DNA from: JANSYL01 sp965229695
Lineage (GTDB): Bacteria > Pseudomonadota > Alphaproteobacteria > Rhodobacterales > Rhodobacteraceae
Reading direction: 5' to 3'
Length of the DNA: 64,000 nucleotides
Assembly: GCA_965229695.1 (NCBI GenBank)
Contig: OZ245921.1
Coordinates: 2,294,001-2,358,000 of the forward strand
The notes beneath the pieces were generated by a model. The model worked only from the letters and a program-made list of their open reading frames with translations. It had not been told where the DNA came from and did no database searches. This document shows positions 24,694 to 33,240 of this stretch, one piece after another. Both the position numbers and the translations under genes were made by a program. Position 1 is the stretch's first letter. Each line of letters opens with the position of its first letter.

Positions 24694-26435
24694 TTCGATT
24701 TCCAAATAACGTCTTCGTAAGACCCAAACACAGCTTCTGGTCTGCCCTCGCGTGCAGATACGAAGATCGGGGATGCCATTTCCGATCGGCTTTCGGGGCA
24801 GTCTTCTCGATAATGTGTTCCGCGCGTTTCGCGCCTTAAGCGTGCTGCTGCGATCAACGATTGGCCTGATAGGATTAGGTTTTCGATTGAGAAGGCTTTG
24901 TGTTGTTGCTTGATCGACCCAGTCGCCAAACCACGTTCTGCAACGTCTTGCGCAATGCACTCCATTTCCGTGGCCGCGCGAGCCAAAGTCGCTTCAGATC
25001 GCACAATCAGAACATCGCGATCCATGATAGCTTTTATCCTTTCATGCACACCCTCGACGCTAAGGCCTTTCTCGCTAAACTTCGGGCCTGATCCTGCACG
25101 CCCTTTGCCAGGGTTTCTCGCGCGCCCGACGTCCGCCGCACGGCGGCCTGCGCGCTCTCCAAACACTTGGGTGGTCAACAACATATGGCCGCCAAGTCTA
25201 TCAGCACCATAAGGTCCGGCGGCCGCTTCCCCGACTGCAAGAAGCCCCTCAACCTCCGTTTCGCCGTCTGGGGAAATGAGTAACCCGCCATTGATAGCGT
25301 GACCAAAAAGGCCAACCTGCACTGTGTCCTTGGTTACATCCACGCGTCTTTCGGCAAACCATGCCTTCGTCGACGGCCACATTTGCGCAACGATTGTTCC
25401 CGGTTCAAAGTCCTCGTGTTTAACGTGCGTCAAGTCCATCTCCATCAGCCCGTCATTCGTTAGTCGGCCTGCGGTCAGCGCCTTTTTGGCAGCGATCTCG
25501 ATCCACATCGAGGAATCGATGGTCGAGAAAGGGTAATGGCGCGCCTTGTCCCTAAACAGGTCAGCTTCGGACATGCCCGCGGGTAGATAACCATCAAGGA
25601 TTGAGCGACCCTGCTTGTCGGTCAGTTTCAGATCCAACCACCACGTCCAAGGCATAACCATGCCCCGAATGGCGCCGACGAGGCCAAAGCCGCATTGCAC
25701 AAACTCCATATTGGCAAGCCGTGCCCCGGCGCGCAGGCCCAGCCCGTAGCCGTCGCCCATGATGTCAGGTGGCATCAAGCTCTTTCCAAAGAGTTGGCCA
25801 GCCCCACCTGTTGCCAATACAACAGCGCCGCAATCGATTTGGATCAGGCTGTTGCCATGTGATAGGCACAATAGCCCGCACAGCGCGCCATTATCATCGT
25901 ATGTAAGGTCGACGACCGTTGCGTGTTCGACAAATCGCGCGTCTGTTGCATCAAGCGCTCTCTTGAGGCCGACAGTGATTGATTTGCCGTGGCCGAATAT
26001 TTTCCGGTTGCGAGGCCGATCTGCATAGTCACCCTGATTTACCAAGGTCGACCCAGTTTCGGGGTCACGCATGAATTCGACGCCCAGGTCCTCTAGTTTT
26101 TTAGCCGCACTGACAGCATCATTTGCAAAGGTACGCACCAGGCGTGGGTCGGCGCATCCCGCTGCTGCTGCCATCACTTCGTCATAGAATGCATCGGGCC
26201 CATCGGTGGGATCTGCAGCGCCATCGGGCACCGCAAAACCAGCATGAGAGGCGATGCCAACAGCTGTCGCCCCGCTGGATGTGACGCGGCCTTTGTTCAG
26301 CACAACAACGCTAGCTCCCGTCTTTGCGGCTTCCAGCGCGGCACGTAATCCGGCACCGCCCCCACCGACCACGGCGACATCGCAAACAATCTGTTTTGTA
26401 GGTGCGTTGGCAATGTTCGCCGGAATTTGCATCAT
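24690..26435 (-). CDS. FAD-dependent oxidoreductase, fumarate reductase/succinate dehydrogenase flavoprotein-like
   Basis: About 581 residues. The FAD-binding motif is VAVVGGGGAGLRAA at the N-terminus; VVLATGGAGQLFG, GDGYGLGLRAGA and GPYGADRLGGHML follow the flavoprotein order, and a C-terminal SDH-like helical domain with RGTHYREDCPE closes it. No iron-sulfur or membrane-anchor partner is nearby, so a soluble enoate reductase or dehydrogenase is likely rather than respiratory SDH. Two adjacent ATGs (26435, 26432) are possible starts. It is the first gene of the operon and divergent from the IclR gene. Confidence 0.85.
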   Translation of the reverse strand: MMQIPANIANAPTKQIVCDVAVVGGGGAGLRAALEAAKTGASVVVLNKGRVTSSGATAVGIASHAGFAVPDGAADPTDGPDAFYDEVMAAAAGCADPRLVRTFANDAVSAAKKLEDLGVEFMRDPETGSTLVNQGDYADRPRNRKIFGHGKSITVGLKRALDATDARFVEHATVVDLTYDDNGALCGLLCLSHGNSLIQIDCGAVVLATGGAGQLFGKSLMPPDIMGDGYGLGLRAGARLANMEFVQCGFGLVGAIRGMVMPWTWWLDLKLTDKQGRSILDGYLPAGMSEADLFRDKARHYPFSTIDSSMWIEIAAKKALTAGRLTNDGLMEMDLTHVKHEDFEPGTIVAQMWPSTKAWFAERRVDVTKDTVQVGLFGHAINGGLLISPDGETEVEGLLAVGEAAAGPYGADRLGGHMLLTTQVFGERAGRRAADVGRARNPGKGRAGSGPKFSEKGLSVEGVHERIKAIMDRDVLIVRSEATLARAATEMECIAQDVAERGLATGSIKQQHKAFSIENLILSGQSLIAAARLRRETRGTHYREDCPESRSEMASPIFVSAREGRPEAVFGSYEDVIWKSK

Positions 26436-26599
26436 TCGGGTCCGTTGTGATGTCGATTCTCGAAGAGTTCGGGGTTTGAGGGTTGAATTTGCATCATTAT
26501 CCCGATATTCCGAACAAATATTCTCTTTAATGAAACATAGCAGTGGATGTGATGGTGTCAAGCGATCAGCACTGTGACTAATCAAGGGGCAAGAATGGT

Positions 26600-27394
26600 A
26601 TGGCCAAGCGCGAATTTAGCAGCACAACGCTCACCCGAAGCCTTATTTTGCTGGAACTTTTGGCAAAAACCGGTCGTTCCATGTCATTTGGCGAGATCAT
26701 GACGGCTACTGATATTCCCAAAAGCACCGGCCACCGCCTACTGGCAATTTTGACCGCAGAAGGGATGGTGCAATTCGATAGTGATACGCGCAGCTACCGG
26801 TCTGGCTTTCGGCTTGCTGCGCTTTCGTTTCAAGCCTGGCATAACCTGGATATACGCCACGCGGGCGCTTCCGAGATGCAAAGGCTCGCGCAGCTTTCCG
26901 GTGAAACCGTACAGATTTCAACGCGTGATGGCGCCTCGATCATCTACACGGATCGCGTCGAAAGCGAGAAGGCGATCGGGATGCGATCATCCATCGGTGA
27001 CCGGTCGCCGATGTATTGCTCAAGTATGGGGAAGGCGATCGTGGCGCTGCTGCCCGAACACGAGCAAGAGGCTGTCTTCAGCGCGACGTCCTATGAGCGA
27101 CTCACAGACACAACCATCAGTAATACCGAGGAATTTCGCCAAGATATCCAGATTATCCGCGAGCGTGGATATGCAATAGACAACGGCGAAAACAACCCCG
27201 ATGTGCGGTGTGTTGCGGCTGCAATTCAAGATTTCCGCGGCATCCTGCGCGGAGCTGTCGGGATCTCTGCGCCAAAGTTTCGAGCCGATGATGACAAGAT
27301 CCGCGCGTGGGGCCGTGAGGTGTCTCGCTCTGCTAAAGGGATCTCTGCCGCGTTGGGCTGGAACCCCGAGGGCACGACAGACAGCTCCGATTAA
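26600..27394 (+). CDS. IclR-family transcriptional regulator
   Basis: A 264-residue regulator with an N-terminal winged HTH (FGEIMTATDIPKSTGHRLLAIL, about residues 34-55) and a C-terminal IclR effector domain (GETVQISTRDGASIIYTDRV, YCSSMGKAIVALLP). It sits between two divergently placed gene sets: the flavoprotein/CoA-transferase operon on the minus strand and the TTT transporter operon downstream on plus. It is the obvious regulator of one or both. The ligand is presumably a small carboxylate. Confidence 0.92.
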   Translation: MAKREFSSTTLTRSLILLELLAKTGRSMSFGEIMTATDIPKSTGHRLLAILTAEGMVQFDSDTRSYRSGFRLAALSFQAWHNLDIRHAGASEMQRLAQLSGETVQISTRDGASIIYTDRVESEKAIGMRSSIGDRSPMYCSSMGKAIVALLPEHEQEAVFSATSYERLTDTTISNTEEFRQDIQIIRERGYAIDNGENNPDVRCVAAAIQDFRGILRGAVGISAPKFRADDDKIRAWGREVSRSAKGISAALGWNPEGTTDSSD

Positions 27395-27461
27395 CTCCCT
27401 GATCGGGGAACGGTTGTTGTGCGTTTTTCCGTTCGTACGGCGCAAGGAAATTACAAAAGAT

Positions 27462-27508
27462 TTGACTCAGTCTCAGTATAACGAATATACATTCCTCATA
27501 GCGGAATG
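27462..27508 (+). promoter_or_regulatory. Promoter with overlapping palindromic operator before the TTT operon
   Basis: A -35 box TTGACT (27462-27467) and -10 box TATACA (27486-27491) are separated by 18 bases. A perfect inverted repeat, CATTCC (27490-27495) and GGAATG (27503-27508), begins inside the -10 box. This is a classic place for repressor binding. The IclR protein encoded just upstream is the likely binder; IclR-type sites often have this TTCC-n-GGAA form. Confidence 0.6.
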
Positions 27509-27571
27509 AGAGCTGTTAGATCGGCCGGCGCTCCAAATCGAAAATTGACAACCGGCAACGGGAGACGTGGA

Positions 27572-28540
27572 ATGTTTACGAAATACAAAAGCCTCAAGGG
27601 GTTAGCGTGCGGGCTGCTGGCCGGTGCCGTCGGATTGATGGCCACGAATGCCGCAGTGGCATTCCCCGACAGGCCCATTCGGATGATTGTTCCCTTCGGT
27701 GCCGGCGGTCTGACGGACACGGCAGCGCGCGTCACCGCCGAGCATCTGTCGGAAGAACTCGGCGTCGACATTGTCATCGTCAACAGGGGCGGTGGTGGCG
27801 GAACCATCGGCACCGCTGACGCGGCGAACGCAGAGGCGGACGGGCATACGATCCTGTTTTCACCGTATGCACCAATCGCGAACCAGATCCATCTGCGCGA
27901 AGTTCCGTATGACCTCGGTTCGTTCGACTTCGTCTGTCACGCGTTCTATGCACCATATCTCGTTTACGTGAGCCCGGACTCCGAATTCGAAACCCTTGGC
28001 CAATTGATGGAAGCGGCGCGGGAAAATCCCGGGTTCATGTCCTTTGCCTCTCCAGCGGTCGGATCGTTCCCGCACCTCGCAGGGTCTTACTTTGACGCGC
28101 TGCTGGGGGGCAATGTGTTGACCCATGTCGGCGGCGCCGGTGATGCAAGATCAACGCCGATGCTGTTGGGCGGCCATCTGACGATGCTCTTTGCGAGCCC
28201 CTCGGTAGCCGGTCTCGCCGATGCCCGGAGACTGGCAGCACTGACCGAGGAACGCCTCCCGATCTTGCCCGATCTGCCCACAGCAAGAGAGCTTGGGTAT
28301 GATGTGCAGGCTGGCGTCGGCGGTGGTATCGTTGCCCCGCAAGGTCTTGATCCGGCAATCCGGGACGCTTTGAGCTCTTCGTGTGGTGCTGTCGTTGAAT
28401 CCACAGAATACATTGAGGCGATGGAAGGTCTTGGCATTCCGGCGGTCTTCAGGGACGGCGACGAATACGAAGCGTTCATCCGCGAGATGTCAGCGTCCAA
28501 TGGTGCCCTGTTCGAAAGCATGGGTCTGACTTCGAACTAG
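27572..28540 (+). CDS. tctC: TTT transporter substrate-binding protein (TctC/Bug family)
   Basis: A 322-residue periplasmic receptor of the tripartite tricarboxylate transporter family. It has a signal peptide (charged MFTKYKSLKG, hydrophobic core, cleavage around AVAF near residue 30) and the Bug-type ligand loops FPDRPIRMIVPFGAGGLTD and NRGGGGGTIG. The ATG at 27572 is preceded by GGGAGA at proper spacing and begins the signal peptide; upstream in-frame codons are rejected. It opens a seven-gene operon. The cargo is probably a sugar acid handled by the downstream enzymes. Confidence 0.93.
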   Translation: MFTKYKSLKGLACGLLAGAVGLMATNAAVAFPDRPIRMIVPFGAGGLTDTAARVTAEHLSEELGVDIVIVNRGGGGGTIGTADAANAEADGHTILFSPYAPIANQIHLREVPYDLGSFDFVCHAFYAPYLVYVSPDSEFETLGQLMEAARENPGFMSFASPAVGSFPHLAGSYFDALLGGNVLTHVGGAGDARSTPMLLGGHLTMLFASPSVAGLADARRLAALTEERLPILPDLPTARELGYDVQAGVGGGIVAPQGLDPAIRDALSSSCGAVVESTEYIEAMEGLGIPAVFRDGDEYEAFIREMSASNGALFESMGLTSN

Positions 28541-28562
28541 AGCTCGAAAAGAGAAAGCTGAC

Positions 28563-29009
28563 ATGCGGTTTCTCAAGGAAAACTTGGTTGGATGCGGCTT
28601 CTTGGCCGCATCCTCCTTCCTCTTGGTATACGCACGACAAGGCCGTTCACAGATCGCCCCATCCCAGGATTCGATGCTGTTCCCGTCAATCCTGTTTACG
28701 ATGATGGTCGCGTTTTCATTGCTCTTACTTGTTGGTGCTGCGACCAAACACCTGACAACGACGCTTCCCGCGCTGAGGCTGGGCACCAGTCTGATCTGTG
28801 CATCCACTATCGTGATCTACACCGCCGCCATGTTTCAGGTCGGGTTCATACCCGCCACGCTAGTGTTCCTGGGGACGTTTCCGTTTATCCTTGGATATCG
28901 ATCATGGATCGCAGTTTCGTTGATTGCAGTGTGCGGCACGTTCGGCATCTGGTGGGCGTTCAGCACACTCTTGAACATCTTTCTGCCTGAAACCCCTCTC
29001 GCATTCTGA
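28563..29009 (+). CDS. tctB: TTT transporter small membrane subunit (TctB)
   Basis: A 148-residue protein with about four hydrophobic segments, typical of the poorly conserved TctB subunit. It lies between tctC (22 bases upstream) and tctA (29 bases downstream), which identifies it more firmly than its own sequence. It is the small membrane component of the sodium- or proton-driven importer. Confidence 0.85.
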   Translation: MRFLKENLVGCGFLAASSFLLVYARQGRSQIAPSQDSMLFPSILFTMMVAFSLLLLVGAATKHLTTTLPALRLGTSLICASTIVIYTAAMFQVGFIPATLVFLGTFPFILGYRSWIAVSLIAVCGTFGIWWAFSTLLNIFLPETPLAF

Positions 29010-29038
29010 GCCACTCAATCCCCTGGGGGACAAAGTAC

Positions 29039-30523
29039 ATGGACGCCTTCCTGGCCGCGTTGGCTGCGGTTACCAATCCAACAACAATTCTCGCAATTCT
29101 TGTGGGCACGGCCTTTGGTATCATCATTGGTGCATTGCCCGGATTGGGGACAATTCTTGCATTGTCCATCTTGCTGCCGTTCACCTTCGTCTTGGATCAA
29201 GCGATAAGTCTTGGCCTGTTGGTGTCGGTTTATGGTGCTTCGATTTTCGGGGGGTCCATTTCGGCCATATTGGTCAATACGCCGGGCACACCGCAATCTG
29301 CGGCGACGCTCTTGGATGGGTATCCGATGGCACAGCGTGGTGATGCGGATAAGGCCCTCGGATGGGCGACGGTGTCTTCGTTTGTCGGGGGTATGATATC
29401 CGTTGTTGTGCTGTTTTTCGCCGCGGCCCCTCTGGCCCGTTTCGCATTGGTGTTCGGACCGGTCGAATACTTTGCGCTCGGGGTTTTCTCGCTGACCTGC
29501 ATCATTTCGGTGTCCAAGGGTAACATGATCAAGGGTATCCTCGCAGGGCTTTTGGGACTGTTCATCGCCACCATCGGCCAAGACCCGGCAGCAGGCGATG
29601 TGCGTTTCACCTTTGGGTATTTCAATCTGTCGTCCGGCGTTGGTCTTGTGCCGCTCTTGGTTGGCATATTCGCGTTGTCTGAGGTCATGTGGCGCGTCTC
29701 AATCCGGACAGCACCCGGCAACGCAGTGTCGCGTGCCGGCTTCAGCATTGCGTCTTTCTCGGAATGGAGGGGACGCATCTGGCTGTTGATCAAATCGTCC
29801 CTGATCGGGACATGGATCGGAACATTGCCCGGCGTGGGGGCCACGGCAGCGGCGCTGGTCAGTTATGTCGAAGCAAAACGTACCTCGCCGAACAGAGACA
29901 AGTTTGGCACGGGGGAACCAGACGGCATCATCTCGGCGGAATCTGCAAATAACGCGACCACCGGGGGCGCATTGGTTCCGACCCTTGCCCTTGGCGTTCC
30001 GGGTGACGCATCGACCGCTGTCATGTTGGGCGCGCTGGTCATTCAGGGCGTGGTCCCAGGCCCAAGGCTGTTCACTGAAAATGTGGACGTTGTTTACATG
30101 ATCTTGTTGTGCCTTTTGCTGGCGAACATCTCGATGTTGATCTTGGCGCGGATACTCACACCTGCGTTTTCGCGCATCTTGCGTGTGCCCGAGCCGCTGT
30201 TTCTTGGCCTCATCGTCGTGCTGGTCATGGTCGGCACCTATAGTGTCAACAACAGCTGGTTTGATCTGGTGGTTTGCCTTGGTGCTGCGTTCCTTGGCTT
30301 TTCGCTGCGTATCTATGGGTTCCCGCTTGCGCCCGTGGTGATTGGTTATGTTCTAAGCCCCATCATCGAAGTCGGGCTGCGTCAGGGATTGGTTCTTTCG
30401 CGCGAGAACATCTGGGCGTTCTTCGAACATCCAATTGCCGTCGGCTTCTTCATACTGACGGCCGCCTTTTTGACATGGCCGCTGATACGGGCGCGCCTGT
30501 TTGAAAATGGGTCAACCGAGTGA
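29039..30523 (+). CDS. tctA: TTT transporter large membrane subunit (TctA)
   Basis: A 494-residue membrane protein with about 11-12 hydrophobic segments. The family-specific motifs GALPGLGTILALSILLP (about residues 31-47) and VNTPGTPQSAATLLDGYPMA (about 80-99) are present. The second half repeats the pattern with LPGVGATAAALVSY and PTLALGVPGDASTAVM. It forms the translocation pathway with TctB. Its TGA overlaps the GTG start of the SDR gene, so transporter and enzymes are one transcript. Confidence 0.95.
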   Translation: MDAFLAALAAVTNPTTILAILVGTAFGIIIGALPGLGTILALSILLPFTFVLDQAISLGLLVSVYGASIFGGSISAILVNTPGTPQSAATLLDGYPMAQRGDADKALGWATVSSFVGGMISVVVLFFAAAPLARFALVFGPVEYFALGVFSLTCIISVSKGNMIKGILAGLLGLFIATIGQDPAAGDVRFTFGYFNLSSGVGLVPLLVGIFALSEVMWRVSIRTAPGNAVSRAGFSIASFSEWRGRIWLLIKSSLIGTWIGTLPGVGATAAALVSYVEAKRTSPNRDKFGTGEPDGIISAESANNATTGGALVPTLALGVPGDASTAVMLGALVIQGVVPGPRLFTENVDVVYMILLCLLLANISMLILARILTPAFSRILRVPEPLFLGLIVVLVMVGTYSVNNSWFDLVVCLGAAFLGFSLRIYGFPLAPVVIGYVLSPIIEVGLRQGLVLSRENIWAFFEHPIAVGFFILTAAFLTWPLIRARLFENGSTE

Positions 30524-31458
30524 CTCTTCTGATCACAGGGGCGGACGGTTTCGTAGGCCGACGATTGGCGCAAGTGTCCGTCGCCAAGGGTTTGGATGTG
30601 TTGGCCGTTGATGCTGGCTTTGGCGCCAGATCACCGCGTGCAAACGAACTTCAGTTGGATCTGACCGACCCATGCGACTTGGCGCGCCTTGCTGAAATGC
30701 AAAATATCGAAGGATGCATTCACCTCGCCGCGGTTTCGACCGAGCGTGCCGCCCAGGAGAATCCAACCAAAGCCAAGGCGGTCAACGTTACCGCGACGCA
30801 GGCTTTGCTAGAGATGGCATGCGCCAAAGGGTGGCGCCGGTTTGTGACGGCATCAACGGCGTCTGTGTTCCAGGATGTGGACCTTAAGGTGTCAGGCATT
30901 CCCGAGGAAACGCCACCGTCGCCACGACAATTATATGCAAGGACCAAACACCGCGCCGAACAACTGACAAGCCATTTCCGTCAAAGCCGCGGTGTGTCAG
31001 CTGCATCTGTTCGCCTAACGGGCGTATACGGCCCGCCGCGTGTGCCAACTGGGCCAGTTGCCATTCCGATTGCACCGATGCTCAAGCGCGCTTTGACGGA
31101 GGAGACCGTGGCCTATGACAGCGGTGGCGATTGGGCCAATGCATATACCTATGTCGATGACGCCGCCGGCGGATTGTTGGCGCTTTTTCAAGCCGATCAG
31201 CTGAATCACGACATTTTTCATCTTAGCCCCGGCCAAAACCACACAGCATATCAGATAGCCACAGCGATCGAAGCAGTCGTGCCTGGAGCCTCCGTTCGTC
31301 TTGGGTCCGGCACCGACCCTTGGGGCCAGTCTCTTGTTGCTCGCCCACCGCTCATAGGCGCCCGACTGAAATCAGACACAGGGTTTACACCTCAGGTCAC
31401 GCTCAATGAAGGCATCCGGCGCTTTGCTGATTGGATGCGAAAGGACCTCCAGAAATGA
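30520..31458 (+). CDS. NAD-dependent epimerase/dehydratase-type SDR (possible sugar or uronate dehydrogenase)
   Basis: A 312-residue extended SDR. The NAD motif is ITGADGFVGRRLA, and the active-site pair is YARTK (Tyr-x3-Lys) preceded by a Ser/Thr region TASTASVFQ. VYGPP is a further extended-SDR landmark. It starts with GTG overlapping the tctA stop (GTGA) and its TGA overlaps the next ATG. Given the downstream dehydratase and aldolase, oxidation of an aldose or uronate at C1 is more plausible than UDP-sugar epimerisation; this is inference from context. Confidence 0.82.
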   Translation: MTLLITGADGFVGRRLAQVSVAKGLDVLAVDAGFGARSPRANELQLDLTDPCDLARLAEMQNIEGCIHLAAVSTERAAQENPTKAKAVNVTATQALLEMACAKGWRRFVTASTASVFQDVDLKVSGIPEETPPSPRQLYARTKHRAEQLTSHFRQSRGVSAASVRLTGVYGPPRVPTGPVAIPIAPMLKRALTEETVAYDSGGDWANAYTYVDDAAGGLLALFQADQLNHDIFHLSPGQNHTAYQIATAIEAVVPGASVRLGSGTDPWGQSLVARPPLIGARLKSDTGFTPQVTLNEGIRRFADWMRKDLQK

Positions 31459-32099
31459 CCTATCCAAGTTTGAATGCCTGCATGTCCGAAATGCCATTGA
31501 TCGCGATCTTGCGCGGTCTTGATCCGTCCGAGGCGGTGCCGGTTGTCGAAACGCTTTTCGTGGCCGGATTTCGGATTGCTGAAGTGCCAATAAATCGCCC
31601 TGGTGCATTCGAAAGCATTGCAAATGTTGTTGCTGCCCTGGGTGACAAGATGGTCATCGGCGCGGGAACGGTCCTTACCGTCGAAAACGTCGCGCAAGTG
31701 GCATCTACCGGTGGCCGTGTTGTCATCTCGCCGAACTATGATCCCGAGGTGGTCGTCGAGACAAAGGAACTGGGCCTGTATTCGTGCCCGGGCGTTCAGA
31801 CACCGTCAGAGGCTTTCGCCGCACTCAAGCGCGGGGCGGATGTGCTGAAGCTGTTTCCCGCTGAAGCCATCGCGCCCAAGGTTGTGAAATCGATGCGCGC
31901 CGTGTTGCCGGGCGATGTTTCCCTGGTTCCGGTCGGAAGTGTTGGCCCACAAAACATGGCAGAGTACTGGGCCGCCGGCGCAGCTGGCTTCGGGCTTGGC
32001 CTGAACCTCTATCAACCCGGGAAAGATTTGGATGAAGTCCGTCGGAATGCTGAGGCTTTCGCTACACTAATGCGTGAGATCAAAGCCGGGACTGCGTAG
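31455..32099 (+). CDS. KDPG/KDPGal aldolase family protein (DgoA-like)
   Basis: A 214-residue class I aldolase. LIAILRGLDPSEAV, the Glu43 segment IAEVPINRP, IGAGTVLT and the Schiff-base Lys132 in VLKLFPAEAIAP follow the 2-keto-3-deoxy-6-phosphogalactonate aldolase (DgoA) pattern closely. It releases pyruvate and an aldehyde or aldehyde phosphate. The ATG at 31455 overlaps the SDR stop. With kdgK at 21128 it could also close the neighbouring KDG route, though its own operon encodes no kinase, so a non-phosphorylated substrate is possible. Confidence 0.9.
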   Translation: MTYPSLNACMSEMPLIAILRGLDPSEAVPVVETLFVAGFRIAEVPINRPGAFESIANVVAALGDKMVIGAGTVLTVENVAQVASTGGRVVISPNYDPEVVVETKELGLYSCPGVQTPSEAFAALKRGADVLKLFPAEAIAPKVVKSMRAVLPGDVSLVPVGSVGPQNMAEYWAAGAAGFGLGLNLYQPGKDLDEVRRNAEAFATLMREIKAGTA

Positions 32100-32101
32100 A
32101 C

Positions 32102-33220
32102 ATGGCGATTGATCTAAGCGTCACTCTCAAAAAGCTCGAAGTCGCGGTGAAGCGCCATCCATTGGACACGCCGGTACGCACCTCTTTTGGCGTCATGACA
32201 TCGCGACCGGCAGTTTTCGTGCGGGTCACGGATGCTTCAGGCATTGTTGGTTATGGCGAGATTTGGTGCAATTTCCCGGCCTGCGGCGCCGAACACCGCG
32301 CGGCGCTTTTTGCGACCGAGGTTGCCCCTCGAGTCAAAGACATCTCCTTTGCTTCCCCTAAGGTCGCGTTGGATCATGCCAATGCGGCACTCCACATTCT
32401 CAAGCTCCAGACCGGCGAGGTAGGCCCGATATGCCAGGCCATTGCCGCGTTGGATATTGCCATTTGGGACGTTGTCGCGCGCCGTGCAGGCGTTCCGGTT
32501 TACGAAGCGATGGGCGGCCAAGATGCTGAGGTTCAGGTTTACGGCAGTGGCATCAACCCTGATGACGTTACCGATACGGTCGCGCGTCTTCAGCGCGAAG
32601 AGTATACTCGGTTCAAGTTAAAGGTTGGATTTGGTTTGGACCGCGATATGGAAAATGTCGCAAGGCTGACCGAACAGTTGCGGCCAAATGACAGCTTTAT
32701 GCTGGATGCCAACCAAGCGTGGGATTTTGGGACGGCCGTAGATGCCTTGTCGAGGATTGAGCCCTTTGCGCCTTTTTGGATCGAAGAAGTATTGGCAGCT
32801 GATACGCCCGCCGAAACATGGATGGCGCTGAAATCACGAACTGAAATCAAGTTTGCAGGTGGCGAAAACTATGACACGCGCGCCGCGTATGATGCTGCAT
32901 GTGATGCAGGGTTCCTAGACATCATTCAGCCGGATGTTTGCAAATGGGGCGGTCTGACCGGAGGTTTGGAGGTGGCGGATTACTCCGCAAGTAAACAAAC
33001 CTTGATGTGTCCTCATTCATTAGGGGCCGGCGTCGCGCTTGCTGCGTCAGCCCATCTTTTGGCAGCGTCTGGGCAGCCGGGTTTTCTGGAAGTGGATGGA
33101 AATCCCAATCCGCTGCGCGAAGACATTTTCCCGATCACGCCCGCTGCGGGAAGCGTCACCCTATCAGATCTGCCCGGCCTTGGTGTGCGGACGGATCTCA
33201 TTGATTCATTTTTTGAATAG
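32102..33220 (+). CDS. Enolase-superfamily sugar acid dehydratase (mandelate racemase subgroup)
   Basis: A 372-residue protein with the MR-subgroup active site: Lys172-x-Lys174 in FKLKVGFG, metal ligands Asp202 (LDANQAW), Glu228 (WIEEV) and Glu255 (GGENYD), Asp278 (IIQPDVCKW) and His305 (CPHSLGAG) forming the Asp-His dyad. Such enzymes dehydrate aldonates or aldarates to 2-keto-3-deoxy acids. It starts 2 bases after the aldolase stop. Its product would be the substrate of that aldolase. The exact sugar acid cannot be read from the sequence. Confidence 0.9.
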   Translation: MAIDLSVTLKKLEVAVKRHPLDTPVRTSFGVMTSRPAVFVRVTDASGIVGYGEIWCNFPACGAEHRAALFATEVAPRVKDISFASPKVALDHANAALHILKLQTGEVGPICQAIAALDIAIWDVVARRAGVPVYEAMGGQDAEVQVYGSGINPDDVTDTVARLQREEYTRFKLKVGFGLDRDMENVARLTEQLRPNDSFMLDANQAWDFGTAVDALSRIEPFAPFWIEEVLAADTPAETWMALKSRTEIKFAGGENYDTRAAYDAACDAGFLDIIQPDVCKWGGLTGGLEVADYSASKQTLMCPHSLGAGVALAASAHLLAASGQPGFLEVDGNPNPLREDIFPITPAAGSVTLSDLPGLGVRTDLIDSFFE

Positions 33221-33240
33221 TGTGCCTTGGAGGCCGACCT

